Notes: generated from the sequence alone by a model not told the origin. 64,000 nt of DNA from a bacterium D16-76 (GCA_009917445.1 QZEE01000014.1:38491-102490), one strand, 5' to 3'. Positions 26,508-35,999 are shown, counted from the stretch's first letter. Translations and numbers: made by a program.

Positions 26508-27119
26508 ATGAGAGAATGGAATGTTGAAGCCCTGTCCGCCTTTGACCGGGCCGCTGTCCGCGAGGTAAACAGCTTTGCTGGCAGCGTGGACAACGATGCC
26601 TATTTCCAGGCGGCAGAGCTGATTTTAAAAGCCCAGGAAAAAGGGAACCGGGTGCATATCACCGGCATTGGCAAGCCGGGCCACGTGGCCTCTTACGGCG
26701 CGTCGCTGTTGTCCTCAACCGGTACGCCCACCTATTTCCTCCACGGCACAGAAGCCGTCCATGGGTCCTGCGGGCAGCTGCTGCCGGGGGATGTGGTCAT
26801 TGCCATCTCCAACAGCGGCGAAACAGCCGAGCTGCGGGCCACCGTCAACGCCATTAAAAACAATGGCTGTACAGTCATCGCCATTACAGGCAACCCCCAG
26901 TCTTGGCTGGCGCAGCAGGCAGAGGCCCATCTCTTTGCCGGGGTAAAGGAAGAGGGCGACCCCCTGGACCGGGCGCCCAGGGCGTCTATCCTGGCAGAAA
27001 ATTTCGTCATCCAAAGGTTAAGCCTTCTGCTGCAAACATACCGCAACCTGGACCCCGTCCAATATGTAAAGTGGAATCCAGGCGGCGCGCTTGGCAGCCT
27101 GCGGAAAAATGAAAAATAA
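26508..27119 (+). CDS. SIS-domain sugar-phosphate isomerase (KpsF/GutQ-like, no CBS domains)
   Basis: A 203-residue single SIS domain. It has GIGKPGHVASYGASLLSSTG, the GTEAVHGSCGQL segment and ISNSGETAEL, which match arabinose-5-phosphate isomerase-type proteins. The paired CBS domains of KdsD/GutQ are missing, and it is too short to be a two-SIS deglycase. AAAGGAGGG precedes the ATG. It likely interconverts a phosphosugar made by the upstream kinase. Its last codons overlap the next gene. Confidence 0.82.
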   Translation: MREWNVEALSAFDRAAVREVNSFAGSVDNDAYFQAAELILKAQEKGNRVHITGIGKPGHVASYGASLLSSTGTPTYFLHGTEAVHGSCGQLLPGDVVIAISNSGETAELRATVNAIKNNGCTVIAITGNPQSWLAQQAEAHLFAGVKEEGDPLDRAPRASILAENFVIQRLSLLLQTYRNLDPVQYVKWNPGGALGSLRKNEK

Positions 27120-27909
27120 AGGCACTGGGTTTTGGGGTACCAGCCGGGCCGCGAAAAGTACCCTGCTGCTGGCCGCAGCCTTAGTCTGCCTGGTGTCCCT
27201 GCTAGGGGCGGACAAGTCCGCCGGGCCGGCAAAACTGGACGGCTTTGTATACGATTCCTGCGGCGGCTGCTTTACAGACAGCAGCCCCTGCAAGCCCTGT
27301 AGGGTGGTATTAGAGCTGGAAGGCTATTTATACGCAGAGCTAGATCGGCTGGGCGCCAGGGCGGATTTCCAGGTAGAGGTGCATAATGTCCTTTACGACA
27401 GGGAAAAGGGGCTCCTTTTCCAACAGCTGCCCCGGGGATTGCCGGAGGAAATAGAATACCCTGTCCTCCTTTTGGACGGCATGGCCCTGCAGGGCTGGGG
27501 GCAGATCAAAAAAGACCTGGCCTCCATGGTGCTCTCCAAAACCGGGCGGGAAAGCCCGGGCACAGTACCCAAAGACAGCGGGGAAATCCAGCTGGAAAAA
27601 GCCGGCCGGGACACGGTAGTCTACTTTAAGATGCAGTCCTGCGCTTCCTGCCAGAAAACAGCGGCCCTTTTAGATGGGCTTTTCCAAAAATACAGCCAGG
27701 CAGAGCTTGTCACCTATGACATAAGCGGCCAGGAGGATTTGAAAATCTTCCAAGCCTATTGCGAAGCCTATGGCCTGGATGCGGAAAACACCTATGTCCC
27801 TGTTGTATTCATAGGGGACAGGGGACTGGAAGGGCTAGAGGAGATCCAGCTGTTCCTGGAAGCTTACCTGGCGGCAGGCTATGCCAGCGGCACTTACCGT
27901 ATACAATAA
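27109..27909 (+). CDS. membrane-anchored protein with two thioredoxin-like cysteine centres
   Basis: A 266-residue protein with an N-terminal TM segment (about residues 17-33). An extracytoplasmic part follows with CGGC (51-54) and CKPC (61-64). After about 115 residues comes a second domain with CASC (178-181), then strand/helix alternation and a cis-Pro-like VPVVFIGD, as in thioredoxin folds. It starts inside the SIS gene (11-bp overlap), so it is coupled to sugar metabolism, and it lies just before a lipoprotein binding-protein gene. A disulfide exchange or reductase role is inferred. Confidence 0.6.
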   Translation: MKNKGTGFWGTSRAAKSTLLLAAALVCLVSLLGADKSAGPAKLDGFVYDSCGGCFTDSSPCKPCRVVLELEGYLYAELDRLGARADFQVEVHNVLYDREKGLLFQQLPRGLPEEIEYPVLLLDGMALQGWGQIKKDLASMVLSKTGRESPGTVPKDSGEIQLEKAGRDTVVYFKMQSCASCQKTAALLDGLFQKYSQAELVTYDISGQEDLKIFQAYCEAYGLDAENTYVPVVFIGDRGLEGLEEIQLFLEAYLAAGYASGTYRIQ

Positions 27910-28023
27910 CCCCCAGCAAGCTTTCCAGCCAAAAAACGGCCCAGGGCCCAGCCTATACCGGGCCTTGATGTAGAAAACAGTTCCAAACAGACAAACGACC
28001 GAAAACGAATGGGAGGTACGGCA

Positions 28024-30054
28024 ATGAAATCAGCAAAATTACGGAAGAGGGTTTTAGCAGCTCTTCTGACGGCCTGTATGCTTTTGGCGCTGGCAGGCTG
28101 TTCCACTACACCAGAGGTTTCCAAGGCAGAATCCAGCACCCCGGCCAGCAGCGCGGCAGAAAGCACCCCCGCGGAAAGCAAGCCCGATGACGCCTCTGAG
28201 CCTGCAGAATCGAAAGTGAGCACCGGCGATGGCGCCATGACCGACGTGGGCACGCCCAGAAGTGAGACGCTGGTCGTGGACATGCTCAGCGGCCGCCAGG
28301 CAAACCCCAACCTGATGAACCCCTACATGCCCGGCTGCGTGGCTATGGACGTAGGCGTGCATCAGCTGATTTACAGCAACCTGTGGGAAATCGACACGGT
28401 CAAGGGCGAGCAGTACCCCGACCTGGCCGCCACCATGCCCGAGCCTGTCGAGGGCAAAGAGAACACCTATACCTTTAAAATCAAGGAAGACCTGAAGTGG
28501 TCAGACGGCGAAGCCCTGGATGCCCACGATGTAGCCTATACCTTCAACATGCTGCTGGACAGCGAAGAACTGGCTTTTGGCGCGGTGGTCCGCGAGACCG
28601 TGGCTTCCTGCCAGGCCCTGGACGACCTGACAGTAGAGCTGGTCACCCATAAGCCCGAAGCGAAGCTGGAACAGAAATACGGCGTTACCGTTTTCGGCAA
28701 CGGCCTGAAGGTTATGCCCGAGCATATTTGGAAGGACGAAGACCCCGCCACCTTTACCTATTCCGACCCCTTAAGCTGCGGCCCCTACGTCCTGAAGGAC
28801 CGCGACCCCCAGGGCTACTGGTTCCTGTATGAGAAGCGGGAAGACTGGAAAAACACGGCCGTTGGGCAGACCGTTGGCGAACCCGGCCCCCAGTATATCC
28901 TTTTCAAGAGCTACGGCGCGGAAGAAAAGCGGATCATGGCCGCTATCTCCAACGAAATCGATGTCTTGCAGGACATCACCCCCGAATCCTGGGAGATTCT
29001 AAAGAGCAAGAACCCCGAAAGCATGGCCTGGTATTCCGGCTTCCCCTATGCCGACACCAACGACCCCTGCGAACGCGGCATCGGCTTTAACTGCGAAGAC
29101 CCCATCTATGGCAACAAGAACGTCCGCTGGGCCCTGGCCCTGGCTACCGATATCAAAAAGGTGTCTATGGCTACCTTCAACGGCATGCTCCGGGTTTCCC
29201 CGCTGCAGCTGCCCCCCACAGATGTTCTGCAGGAAATCTACCACAAGCCCATGCTGGAGTGGCTGAAGAGCTACGAGCTGGAAGACGGCTATAAGCCTTT
29301 TGACGAAAGCTATGCCCAGGACATCGTAGAGATCCTCAAGCAGCAGGGCGTAGAAGGCTTGCCGGAAGACGAGCAGGAGATTATCGACGTGTTCGGCGTA
29401 GGCTGGTGGAAATATGACGTAGAAGAGGCTGCCAAGCTGCTGGAAAAGGAAGGCTTTACCAAAGAGGGCGACACCTGGAAAAAGCCCGACGGCAGCGTAT
29501 GGGAAATGGCCATCCTGGCCCCTGCCGACTTTGAGATCCAGTCTATGCGCCTGGCCTTTGCCGTGGCCGATTCCTGGAACAAGTTCGGCGTAAAGGCCAC
29601 TGTGGTACAGCAGGACTCCGCCACCTTCTGGAACAACGAGGCCACCGGCAATTTCGAGGCCGGCTCTTACTGGCCCGCCTGCGGCATCCTGCCCGACACT
29701 TCCGTAAACATGGAGCACTGGAACAGCAAGTATATCGTGCCTACCGGCGAGCAGGCCCCGGGCAACCGGTACCGCTGGGGCGGAGAAGGCAACGATAAGG
29801 TCACCGAAAAGCTCAACGAGCTGATGGAGCTGCCCTATGACGACCCGGCCGTGGTCGAGGGCGTTACCGAGATCTGCAAGGTCTTTGTAGAAGAGCAGCC
29901 CTTTATCCCCATGTTTGGCACTTCCAAGTTTGTGCCCGTCACCACCCATTACTGGAAAGGCTTCCAGACCGCAGAGAACCAGTTTGAAGGCCCCTGGTGG
30001 TGGTGGTCCCAGTTCAAGTATTACACCCCGCATTTTGAGCCCACTGGCAACTAA
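28024..30054 (+). CDS. ABC transporter substrate-binding lipoprotein (SBP family 5)
   Basis: A 676-residue extracellular lipoprotein. The signal peptide ends in a lipobox, LALAGC, at about residues 20-25, followed by a Ser/Ala/Pro/Glu-rich linker up to about residue 75. The SBP_bac_5 fold follows: YSNLWEIDTVKGEQYPDLA, then TYTFKIKEDLKWSDGEALDA. The start at 28024 follows GGGAGG; four upstream in-frame codons are unlikely to be used. Family 5 proteins bind oligopeptides, nickel, or in some lineages oligosaccharides. The sugar-gene context here favours a sugar or glyco-conjugate, but this is inference. The C-terminus is Trp-rich (WWWWSQ). Confidence 0.9.
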   Translation: MKSAKLRKRVLAALLTACMLLALAGCSTTPEVSKAESSTPASSAAESTPAESKPDDASEPAESKVSTGDGAMTDVGTPRSETLVVDMLSGRQANPNLMNPYMPGCVAMDVGVHQLIYSNLWEIDTVKGEQYPDLAATMPEPVEGKENTYTFKIKEDLKWSDGEALDAHDVAYTFNMLLDSEELAFGAVVRETVASCQALDDLTVELVTHKPEAKLEQKYGVTVFGNGLKVMPEHIWKDEDPATFTYSDPLSCGPYVLKDRDPQGYWFLYEKREDWKNTAVGQTVGEPGPQYILFKSYGAEEKRIMAAISNEIDVLQDITPESWEILKSKNPESMAWYSGFPYADTNDPCERGIGFNCEDPIYGNKNVRWALALATDIKKVSMATFNGMLRVSPLQLPPTDVLQEIYHKPMLEWLKSYELEDGYKPFDESYAQDIVEILKQQGVEGLPEDEQEIIDVFGVGWWKYDVEEAAKLLEKEGFTKEGDTWKKPDGSVWEMAILAPADFEIQSMRLAFAVADSWNKFGVKATVVQQDSATFWNNEATGNFEAGSYWPACGILPDTSVNMEHWNSKYIVPTGEQAPGNRYRWGGEGNDKVTEKLNELMELPYDDPAVVEGVTEICKVFVEEQPFIPMFGTSKFVPVTTHYWKGFQTAENQFEGPWWWWSQFKYYTPHFEPTGN

Positions 30055-30400
30055 GGCTTGCCCACACAAAGCGGGGGCGCCCCTTCCAGCAGGCAAGCGC
30101 CGGCTTCTGCGTTAAAACCATTTGCAGTATGCCCATGCAGCGATAGCCTTTTACCCCAGACCCGGCAGGGCCTGCTGAGAAGCCCCCTATATGCAGCATG
30201 TGAGAAAAGGCTCTAAGAGGGCTATCCGCCAGGGCTAACACTCTGGCGGATTCCTTGTTATAGCCGCCGCGCCGGGGGACGCCCTTTTATTCCGCACACC
30301 TATCCGGTAGCGTTCCCCTGCGGGGCCGGCCTTTTGCGGGCCGCCGGCCGGTGCTGTTTCAAATGTGTTCAAGTATTCAAGTCCTATTTGGAGGCTGTCT
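30055..30400. other. 346-bp intergenic spacer with hairpins
   Basis: ATCCGCCAG (30224-30232) and CTGGCGGAT (30243-30251) followed by TTCCTTGTT form a hairpin suited to partial termination or mRNA processing between the abundant binding protein and the permeases. A second very GC-rich hairpin lies around 30326-30352. No gene was recognised. Confidence 0.55.
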
Positions 30401-31399
30401 ATGAAGTTTTTAAAGTTTTTAGGCTCCCGCCTGGTTACTTATGTTTTCGTGATCGTGCTGGGGATGACCGCCGTGTTTTTTATCCCCAGGTTCATGCCCT
30501 CCGACCCGGTAGAGGCCATGCTGGGCCAAATGATGAGCAAATCGAATTCTATGGAGCCTGCCGCCGTGGACGCCATGCGCCAGACCCTCAATGAGAATTT
30601 CGGCCTGGAGGGCACACTGGCAGAGCAGTACCTGGGCTATATGCAAAGGGTCATTTTCACACAGGATTTCGGCCCGTCCCTTACCATGTACCCGGTCCCC
30701 GTCAAGGACCTGATCGCCACCTCCCTGCCGTGGACTATGGGGCTGCTGGGCGTCTCCACCCTGATCTCCTGGCTCATCGGCAACGGCATCGGCCTGCTGG
30801 CCGGTATCAAGAAGGACAAGGCCTATTCTAAGGTGCTGGAGGGCGTCGCCATCTGTATCTATCCCATCCCATACTATATTTTTGCCCTGATGCTCATAAT
30901 GGTTTTTGCCTACATCATCCCCATCTTCCCACTAAGCGCCAATTTCAATGTGTCGGGCTTTAGCTGGGAAAACTTGAAAACCATTGTCTGGAACTCCATC
31001 CTGCCCGCCCTGTCCCTTATCCTCACCGGCACAGGGTGGTGGGTCATCTCCATGACCACCCTTTCCCGCAACACCAACGAAGAGGACTTTGTGGCGTTTG
31101 CCAGGATGAAAGGCTTTAAAGAGCGTACTGTCATTACCCGGTATATCCTGCCCAATACCGTGCTGCCGCAGATCACCATGCTGGCCCTGCAAATCGGCAC
31201 GATTTTCAACGGCGCGCTGATCACAGAGATACTCTTCAATTACCCCGGCATCGGCTCTTTGATCTACCGGGGCATCCTACAGGCAGACTATAACCTGATT
31301 ATGGGGACGATCACCATTTCCATCTTCGCCGTGGCCACGGCCACCCTGGTAGTGGACCTGATCTATCCGTTTATCGATCCCCGTGTCCGGTATAACTAA
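30401..31399 (+). CDS. ABC transporter permease, DppB/OppB type
   Basis: A 332-residue permease with the usual N-terminal TM helix (RLVTYVFVIVLGMTAVFFIP) and a periplasmic loop, then five more TM helices. The BPD_transp_1 loop EEDFVAFARMKGFKERTVI contacts the ATPases. The ATG at 30401 has TTGGAGG upstream. It is part of a five-gene Dpp-like transporter. Confidence 0.92.
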   Translation: MKFLKFLGSRLVTYVFVIVLGMTAVFFIPRFMPSDPVEAMLGQMMSKSNSMEPAAVDAMRQTLNENFGLEGTLAEQYLGYMQRVIFTQDFGPSLTMYPVPVKDLIATSLPWTMGLLGVSTLISWLIGNGIGLLAGIKKDKAYSKVLEGVAICIYPIPYYIFALMLIMVFAYIIPIFPLSANFNVSGFSWENLKTIVWNSILPALSLILTGTGWWVISMTTLSRNTNEEDFVAFARMKGFKERTVITRYILPNTVLPQITMLALQIGTIFNGALITEILFNYPGIGSLIYRGILQADYNLIMGTITISIFAVATATLVVDLIYPFIDPRVRYN

Positions 31400-31413
31400 A
31401 GGGGGGCAGCAGA

Positions 31414-32238
31414 ATGAAACATTGGAATTTCCGCCTGAAGCTGGGCGTAGTCATCTTGCTGGTCTTCGCTGTTCTGGGCTTTGTGCTTCCCATTTTCCAC
31501 ACTGGCAACGTGACGGAATGGAACACCTACCCCAACAACCTGAAGCCCAGCATGGAGCACTTCCTGGGCACCAACAGCTTGGGCCAGGACATTTTCTGGC
31601 TGCTGTGCAGCTCTATCCAGAACTCTTTCCTCATTGGCCTGTTCGTGGCTGTGCTGGCCACGGCCATAGGTGTGCTGGTGGGCCTTGCCGCCGGCCTGCA
31701 GGGCGGCATAGCGGACCGCATTATTATGCTGCTGGCAGACACCTTTATCGTCATCCCATCCCTGCCCATCCTCATCCTGCTGGGCAGCTTGACAAAGGGC
31801 ACAGCCTCTCTGTTCCTGATCGGCGGCGTGCTGGTGGTGTTCAACTGGCCCTGGCCCGCGCGGCAGGTGCGCTCTATGAGCTTGACCATCCGGGAGAGCG
31901 ATTTTATCAGTACAGCCCGGTTTTCCGGGGAAAGCACGTTCCGCATCCTTTACAAAGAGATTTTCCCCTTTGTAAAGGATTGGTCCATCGGCAACTTCAT
32001 CAACACAGTCTTGGTGGCCATTGGCGCCGAATCGGGCCTGGCGGTTATCGGTATGTCCAGCAACTCCAACGCCACCCTGGGCACTATGATCTACTGGGCC
32101 AACCAGCACCAGGCCATGCTGGGCGGCAAATGGCTCTGGATTGGGGCCCCGGTAGTGGCCATCTGCCTGATTTTTATCGGCCTGTTCCTGTTCATGACAG
32201 GGCAGCAGCAATACTCTGCGTTAAGGAGGGGCAAATAA
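31414..32238 (+). CDS. ABC transporter permease, DppC/OppC type
   Basis: A 274-residue permease: an N-terminal TM helix, the HFLGTNSLGQDIF motif typical of DppC (usually GTDxxGRD), and the ATPase-coupling loop ESDFISTARFSGESTFRILY. GGGGGGCAG precedes the ATG. It is adjacent to dppB-like and ATPase genes with almost no spacing. Confidence 0.92.
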   Translation: MKHWNFRLKLGVVILLVFAVLGFVLPIFHTGNVTEWNTYPNNLKPSMEHFLGTNSLGQDIFWLLCSSIQNSFLIGLFVAVLATAIGVLVGLAAGLQGGIADRIIMLLADTFIVIPSLPILILLGSLTKGTASLFLIGGVLVVFNWPWPARQVRSMSLTIRESDFISTARFSGESTFRILYKEIFPFVKDWSIGNFINTVLVAIGAESGLAVIGMSSNSNATLGTMIYWANQHQAMLGGKWLWIGAPVVAICLIFIGLFLFMTGQQQYSALRRGK

Positions 32239-33225
32239 ATGTTGGAGCTTAACCATGTCAGCGCCAGATACAACATGCTCACTAGCTTTGTAAACGCAGT
32301 GGATGATGTTAACTTCAAGATCGAGAACAACGAGATTTTCGGCATTGCCGGCGAGTCCGGCTGCGGGAAATCCACCTTGCTGAAGGTAATGTACGACCTG
32401 CTGGACTATCCCCTGGAGGTAAGCAGCGGGACGGTCCGCCTGTATAAAGGGCGGTCTGAGACGGAATATGTAGAGACAGGCAAGCTAAAGGAATATTGGT
32501 GGAAAGAGATTTCTTATGTCCCCCAAGGCGCCATGCACGTCATGAACCCGGTGTCCCGGATAGAGAGCCAGTTCTTCGACGCCGTCAGCCGGGGGAACCA
32601 GGACAAAAAAAGCAGAAAACAGCTGCGTGAGGAAATCGCGGGCTACCTGCGAGAATTAGAGCTTTCCCCGGATATCCTGCGGGCCTACCCCCACCAGCTT
32701 TCCGGCGGCATGCGCCAGCGGGTGCTGATTGCCCTGGCTACCTTTTTAAGCCCCAGCGTGATTCTGGCGGACGAGCCCACCACTGCCCTGGACGTGGTGG
32801 TGCAGAAGGACATCCTCACCATGCTGATGTCTGTCCAGAAGCGAATGGAAAATTCCATGGTCATTGTCTCCCACGATATGGGTGTGCACTACCAGGTGAC
32901 AAACCGTATGGGCATCATGTACGCGGGCCAGATGATCGAGGTGGGGCCTACAGATGAGATCTTCAACAACCCCAAGCACCCCTATACGCAGATGCTGATC
33001 GGCGCGCTGCCCAAAGTAGGGGACACCAGCCAGAAAGAGGGCATCCCCGGCACGCCCCCCAGCCTGAAGGACCCGCCGGCCGGCTGCCGTTTTGCGGCAC
33101 GCTGCAAGTATGCCACAGACCAGTGCCGCCAGGTGCAGCCCCAGACGGTTCAGGTGGGGGACCGGCACTATGCCGCCTGCCTGCTTCTGGGCCAGGGGAC
33201 AGGAGGAAACAAAGATGGCAAATGA
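32239..33225 (+). CDS. ABC transporter ATP-binding protein, DppD/OppD type
   Basis: A 328-residue ATPase that begins directly after the permease stop. Walker A is GESGCGKST, the signature is LSGGMRQR, Walker B is VILADEPTTALD, and the switch is VSHD. The C-terminal oligo_HPY region carries four cysteines (C-RFAAR-C...C...C, about residues 280-318). In characterised Dpp ATPases these can bind an iron-sulfur cluster. Confidence 0.92.
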   Translation: MLELNHVSARYNMLTSFVNAVDDVNFKIENNEIFGIAGESGCGKSTLLKVMYDLLDYPLEVSSGTVRLYKGRSETEYVETGKLKEYWWKEISYVPQGAMHVMNPVSRIESQFFDAVSRGNQDKKSRKQLREEIAGYLRELELSPDILRAYPHQLSGGMRQRVLIALATFLSPSVILADEPTTALDVVVQKDILTMLMSVQKRMENSMVIVSHDMGVHYQVTNRMGIMYAGQMIEVGPTDEIFNNPKHPYTQMLIGALPKVGDTSQKEGIPGTPPSLKDPPAGCRFAARCKYATDQCRQVQPQTVQVGDRHYAACLLLGQGTGGNKDGK

Positions 33226-34198
33226 TATGTTGGAAATCAAGAACCTAGACCGTGTTTTCCGGATCGGCGGCATGATTATGGGCCACAAGATAAAGGCCGT
33301 AGACAATGTCTCCATCCAAATGCCCTCTGATAAGGCGTGGATTATGAGCGTAGTCGGGGAATCCGGCAGCGGCAAGACCACTCTGGCCAGGATGGTGCTG
33401 GGCCTGCTGGATATCTCCGATGGCGATATCACCATTGGGGGCAAAAGCGTAAAATACCATATGAAGCATAAAAAGGAATTTTACCGCATGGTCCAGCCCA
33501 TTTTCCAAAACCCCTTTACCGCCTTCAGCATGAAGCGGACAGTTGAAAGCTACCTGTATGAAACCGCGCTGAACCTGGACATGGCCAAAAACAAGGAAGA
33601 AGCCAAGGCCCTGATTACCGAGACCTTACAACGGGTAGGGCTGAGCTATGAGCAGGTGAAGAACAAATACCCCAACCAGTTTTCCGGCGGCGAGCTCCAG
33701 CGCATCTCCATTGCCCGAGCCCTGATCACCCGCCCAAAGGTCATCGTGGCCGATGAGCCCGTAGCCATGATAGACGCTTCCCTGCGGATGAACATTGTCA
33801 ACATCTTCAAAAACTTAAAGGAAGAGTATGGGGTCAGCTTCGTATACATCACCCACGACCTGTCCACCGCCTATTATGTCAGCGACTATATTGCCACCAT
33901 GTACAAGGGCAGCATGATCGAATTCGGCAGGGCCAGGGAGGTATTAGAGCACCCCGGCCATCCCTATACAGAGCTTCTGCTGGACTCCATCCCCAAGGTA
34001 GGCGACAAGTGGACAGCCAAGGACAGGCTGCGCATGGGGGACGCAGAGGACAAGGTCATCCGCAATGCCGGGTGCAAATTCGCCCGGCGCTGCCCCTATG
34101 CTAAGGACGCATGCATCCAGAACCCGCCCGATATGGTGAACCTGGAAGGCGAGCACCGTTCCCTGTGCATCAAGCATACAGACTATAAGGCAGGGTAG
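33215..34198 (+). CDS. ABC transporter ATP-binding protein, DppF/OppF type
   Basis: A 327-residue second ATPase: GESGSGKTT, FSGGELQR, VIVADEPVAMID, ITHDLSTA. It also has the C-terminal cysteine-bearing region (CKFARRCPYAKDAC and a last Cys in SLCIKH). Walker B is followed by AMID rather than the usual ALD(V/A). The ATG at 33215 has AGGAGG upstream and overlaps the DppD-like gene by 11 bp. Confidence 0.92.
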   Translation: MANDMLEIKNLDRVFRIGGMIMGHKIKAVDNVSIQMPSDKAWIMSVVGESGSGKTTLARMVLGLLDISDGDITIGGKSVKYHMKHKKEFYRMVQPIFQNPFTAFSMKRTVESYLYETALNLDMAKNKEEAKALITETLQRVGLSYEQVKNKYPNQFSGGELQRISIARALITRPKVIVADEPVAMIDASLRMNIVNIFKNLKEEYGVSFVYITHDLSTAYYVSDYIATMYKGSMIEFGRAREVLEHPGHPYTELLLDSIPKVGDKWTAKDRLRMGDAEDKVIRNAGCKFARRCPYAKDACIQNPPDMVNLEGEHRSLCIKHTDYKAG

Positions 34199-34233
34199 GG
34201 GCGTAAGGCAAAAACAAGAGGAGGGGACAAGCC

Positions 34234-35028
34234 ATGAAAAAGCTATCAGCCAAGCAAGGGAAAACCATAACCCTGATTGCCGCCCTGGCGGCGCTGCTTA
34301 CAGCCGCCGGGGTGCTGTGGGCCAACAGGCCCGTCCCCCGGCGTGAGAACGGCATAGAGCTGCTGGACTTCCCCCTGGGCAGCAAGCTGCAGGGCTATGA
34401 TGTGTACGACTCTCAAGGGCGTACCCTAGACATTTCCCAGATATCCAGCACCCCTACGCTCCTTGTGTTCGCTATGGCCCAGTGCGGGGACTGCCGCGCG
34501 GAGTTCCCCTCTTACCGCGCCCTGCTCACCCTGTTCAATACAAAAAAGTTCCAAGTGGCTTTCGTCTGGGACGACACCGTCCCCCAGGCAGACCTGGACA
34601 AGCTGCATATCCCCCCTTCCGCGTCCTATTCTGCCAAAGGGCGGTATAAGTTTACCGATTGGGTCCCCTCTTATTACTTTGTAGATGGGGAAGACATAAT
34701 CACTGCCCAGACAAAAGACTTGGCAGAGGCGGCGCTCCTTTTGCCAGAATCCACAGTGGAGCCAGAAAGCTTCCGGCAGTTTTCCGGCGGGCTTCCGGTC
34801 CTGCTGGGCCTTGATGGCTGCGGCAGCTGCAAGGAAGCCGTGGAAGAAATGGAAGCCGCCTACGGCGACAGCTTCCTCTATTTCCTGGAAGGCCAGGAAG
34901 CCGTGGAGGAAGGCAGCAAAAAGAACGTGTTTGCAGACCCCCACCAGCTTGTAGCAAAAGCCTTTGGAGTGGATACCTTCCCGGCGTCCATCCGCTTAGA
35001 CGGGGCAGGGGGGCTGCTGATCGAATAG
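34234..35028 (+). CDS. membrane-anchored TlpA-like protein with two CxxC centres
   Basis: A 264-residue protein: an N-terminal TM helix (about residues 12-30), then a TlpA/AhpC-type thioredoxin domain with AQCGDC (CxxC at 84-87), LLVFAM before it and FVWDD after. A second domain has DGCGSC (CxxC at 196-199) and a cis-Pro-like FPASIRLDG. It resembles in plan the 27.1-kb protein, on the other side of the transporter genes, but the first centres differ. It probably acts outside the membrane in disulfide or thiol exchange. GAGGGGAC precedes the ATG. Confidence 0.65.
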   Translation: MKKLSAKQGKTITLIAALAALLTAAGVLWANRPVPRRENGIELLDFPLGSKLQGYDVYDSQGRTLDISQISSTPTLLVFAMAQCGDCRAEFPSYRALLTLFNTKKFQVAFVWDDTVPQADLDKLHIPPSASYSAKGRYKFTDWVPSYYFVDGEDIITAQTKDLAEAALLLPESTVEPESFRQFSGGLPVLLGLDGCGSCKEAVEEMEAAYGDSFLYFLEGQEAVEEGSKKNVFADPHQLVAKAFGVDTFPASIRLDGAGGLLIE

Positions 35029-35042
35029 AAGCCCCGTCGGGG

Positions 35043-35083
35043 AGGCCCGCTTTGCCCTTCCATCACAAGGCAAAGCGGCCTTT
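35043..35083 (+). terminator. terminator after the transporter/thioredoxin operon
   Basis: AGGCC-c-GCTTTGCC (35043-35056) pairs with GGCAAAGC-GGCCT (35069-35081), then TT. One C is bulged. Confidence 0.8.
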
Positions 35084-35171
35084 CCACATACAGGGGAAGC
35101 TTAGCCGGCCCCCACAAAGCGGCGGGCCGGTTCTGTACCAGGGCCGTAACCAAGAAAGGAAGGTATAAAAA

Positions 35172-35948
35172 TTGGGAATTCTAGAACAGTTCCGTTTAGA
35201 TGGAAAGCGCGCTTATGTCACAGGTGCAGCCAGGGGGATCGGCAAAAGCATTGCCCGGGCTTTCTTAGAGGCCGGGGCCAGGGTTGCCCTTGCAGATATC
35301 GACTTGGCAGAAGCCGAAAGCACAGCCGCCGGGTTCCGTGCCGCAGGCGGGGATTGCGTAGCGGTAGCAGTAGACGTGGCCTCCCCGGAAAGCGTCGAGG
35401 CGTGCATGGGCCAAATCGTGGATAAGCTGGGGGGCATCGATATTGCCGTCAATAATGCGGGCATCTGTATCAACGCCCCGGCAGACCGCATGGGCTTTGC
35501 AGACTGGAAAAAGGTCATCGACGTAAACCTTACCGGTGTGTTCCTCACCTCCCAGGCCGCAGGCCGCCAGATGATCCTCCAGGGCCAGGGGGGCTCCATT
35601 ATCAACACAGCCTCCATGTCCGCCCACATCGTCAATACCCCCCAGCCCCAATGCGCCTACAATGCTTCTAAAGCGGGGGTCATCCAGCTGTCCAAGTCCC
35701 TGGCAGTAGAGTGGGCCTCCCACGGGATCCGTGTCAACACCATCAGTCCTGGCTATATCGGCACCGAGCTGACACTCAATTCCCCCTCGCTTCAGCCCCT
35801 CATTGCTTCCTGGGAGGCCGTATCGCCCCTAAAGCGCATGGGCAGGCCCGAGGAACTGCAGGCCATTGTCCTGTACCTGGCCTGCGGCGCCGCATCCTTC
35901 ACAACAGGCTCTGACTTTATTGTAGACGGGGCGTTTACCTGCATCTAA
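35172..35948 (+). CDS. short-chain dehydrogenase/reductase
   Basis: A 258-residue classical SDR. The Rossmann motif is TGAARGIG, NNAG is present, the catalytic serine lies in NTASMSA and the YxxxK in YNASK. The C-terminus IVDGAFTCI is typical. Relatives act on polyols or sugar acids such as sorbitol, arabinitol and gluconate; the neighbouring kinase, isomerase and LacI genes fit a polyol or sugar substrate. The start is TTG at 35172 with AAGGAAGG upstream. It is transcribed apart from the transporter genes. Confidence 0.9.
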   Translation: MGILEQFRLDGKRAYVTGAARGIGKSIARAFLEAGARVALADIDLAEAESTAAGFRAAGGDCVAVAVDVASPESVEACMGQIVDKLGGIDIAVNNAGICINAPADRMGFADWKKVIDVNLTGVFLTSQAAGRQMILQGQGGSIINTASMSAHIVNTPQPQCAYNASKAGVIQLSKSLAVEWASHGIRVNTISPGYIGTELTLNSPSLQPLIASWEAVSPLKRMGRPEELQAIVLYLACGAASFTTGSDFIVDGAFTCI

Positions 35949-35960
35949 AAAACACAAAGG

Positions 35961-35988
35961 AAGCCCCCTGCTACGCTGCAGGGGGCTT
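35961..35988. terminator. bidirectional terminator between the SDR and LacI genes
   Basis: AAGCCCCCTGC (35961-35971) and GCAGGGGGCTT (35978-35988), an 11-bp perfect stem followed by TT. Confidence 0.9.
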
Positions 35989-35999
35989 TTGCTTGCCTG

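Noticed and set aside
26508..27119. FrlB-like fructosamine deglycase paired with a FrlD-like kinase
   Set aside because: FrlB has two SIS domains and about 340 residues; this protein has one SIS domain and matches the KpsF/GutQ pattern better.
28024..34198. Nickel transporter (NikABCDE)
   Set aside because: No nickel enzymes or NikR are nearby, and the binding protein is much longer than NikA; the sugar context is stronger.
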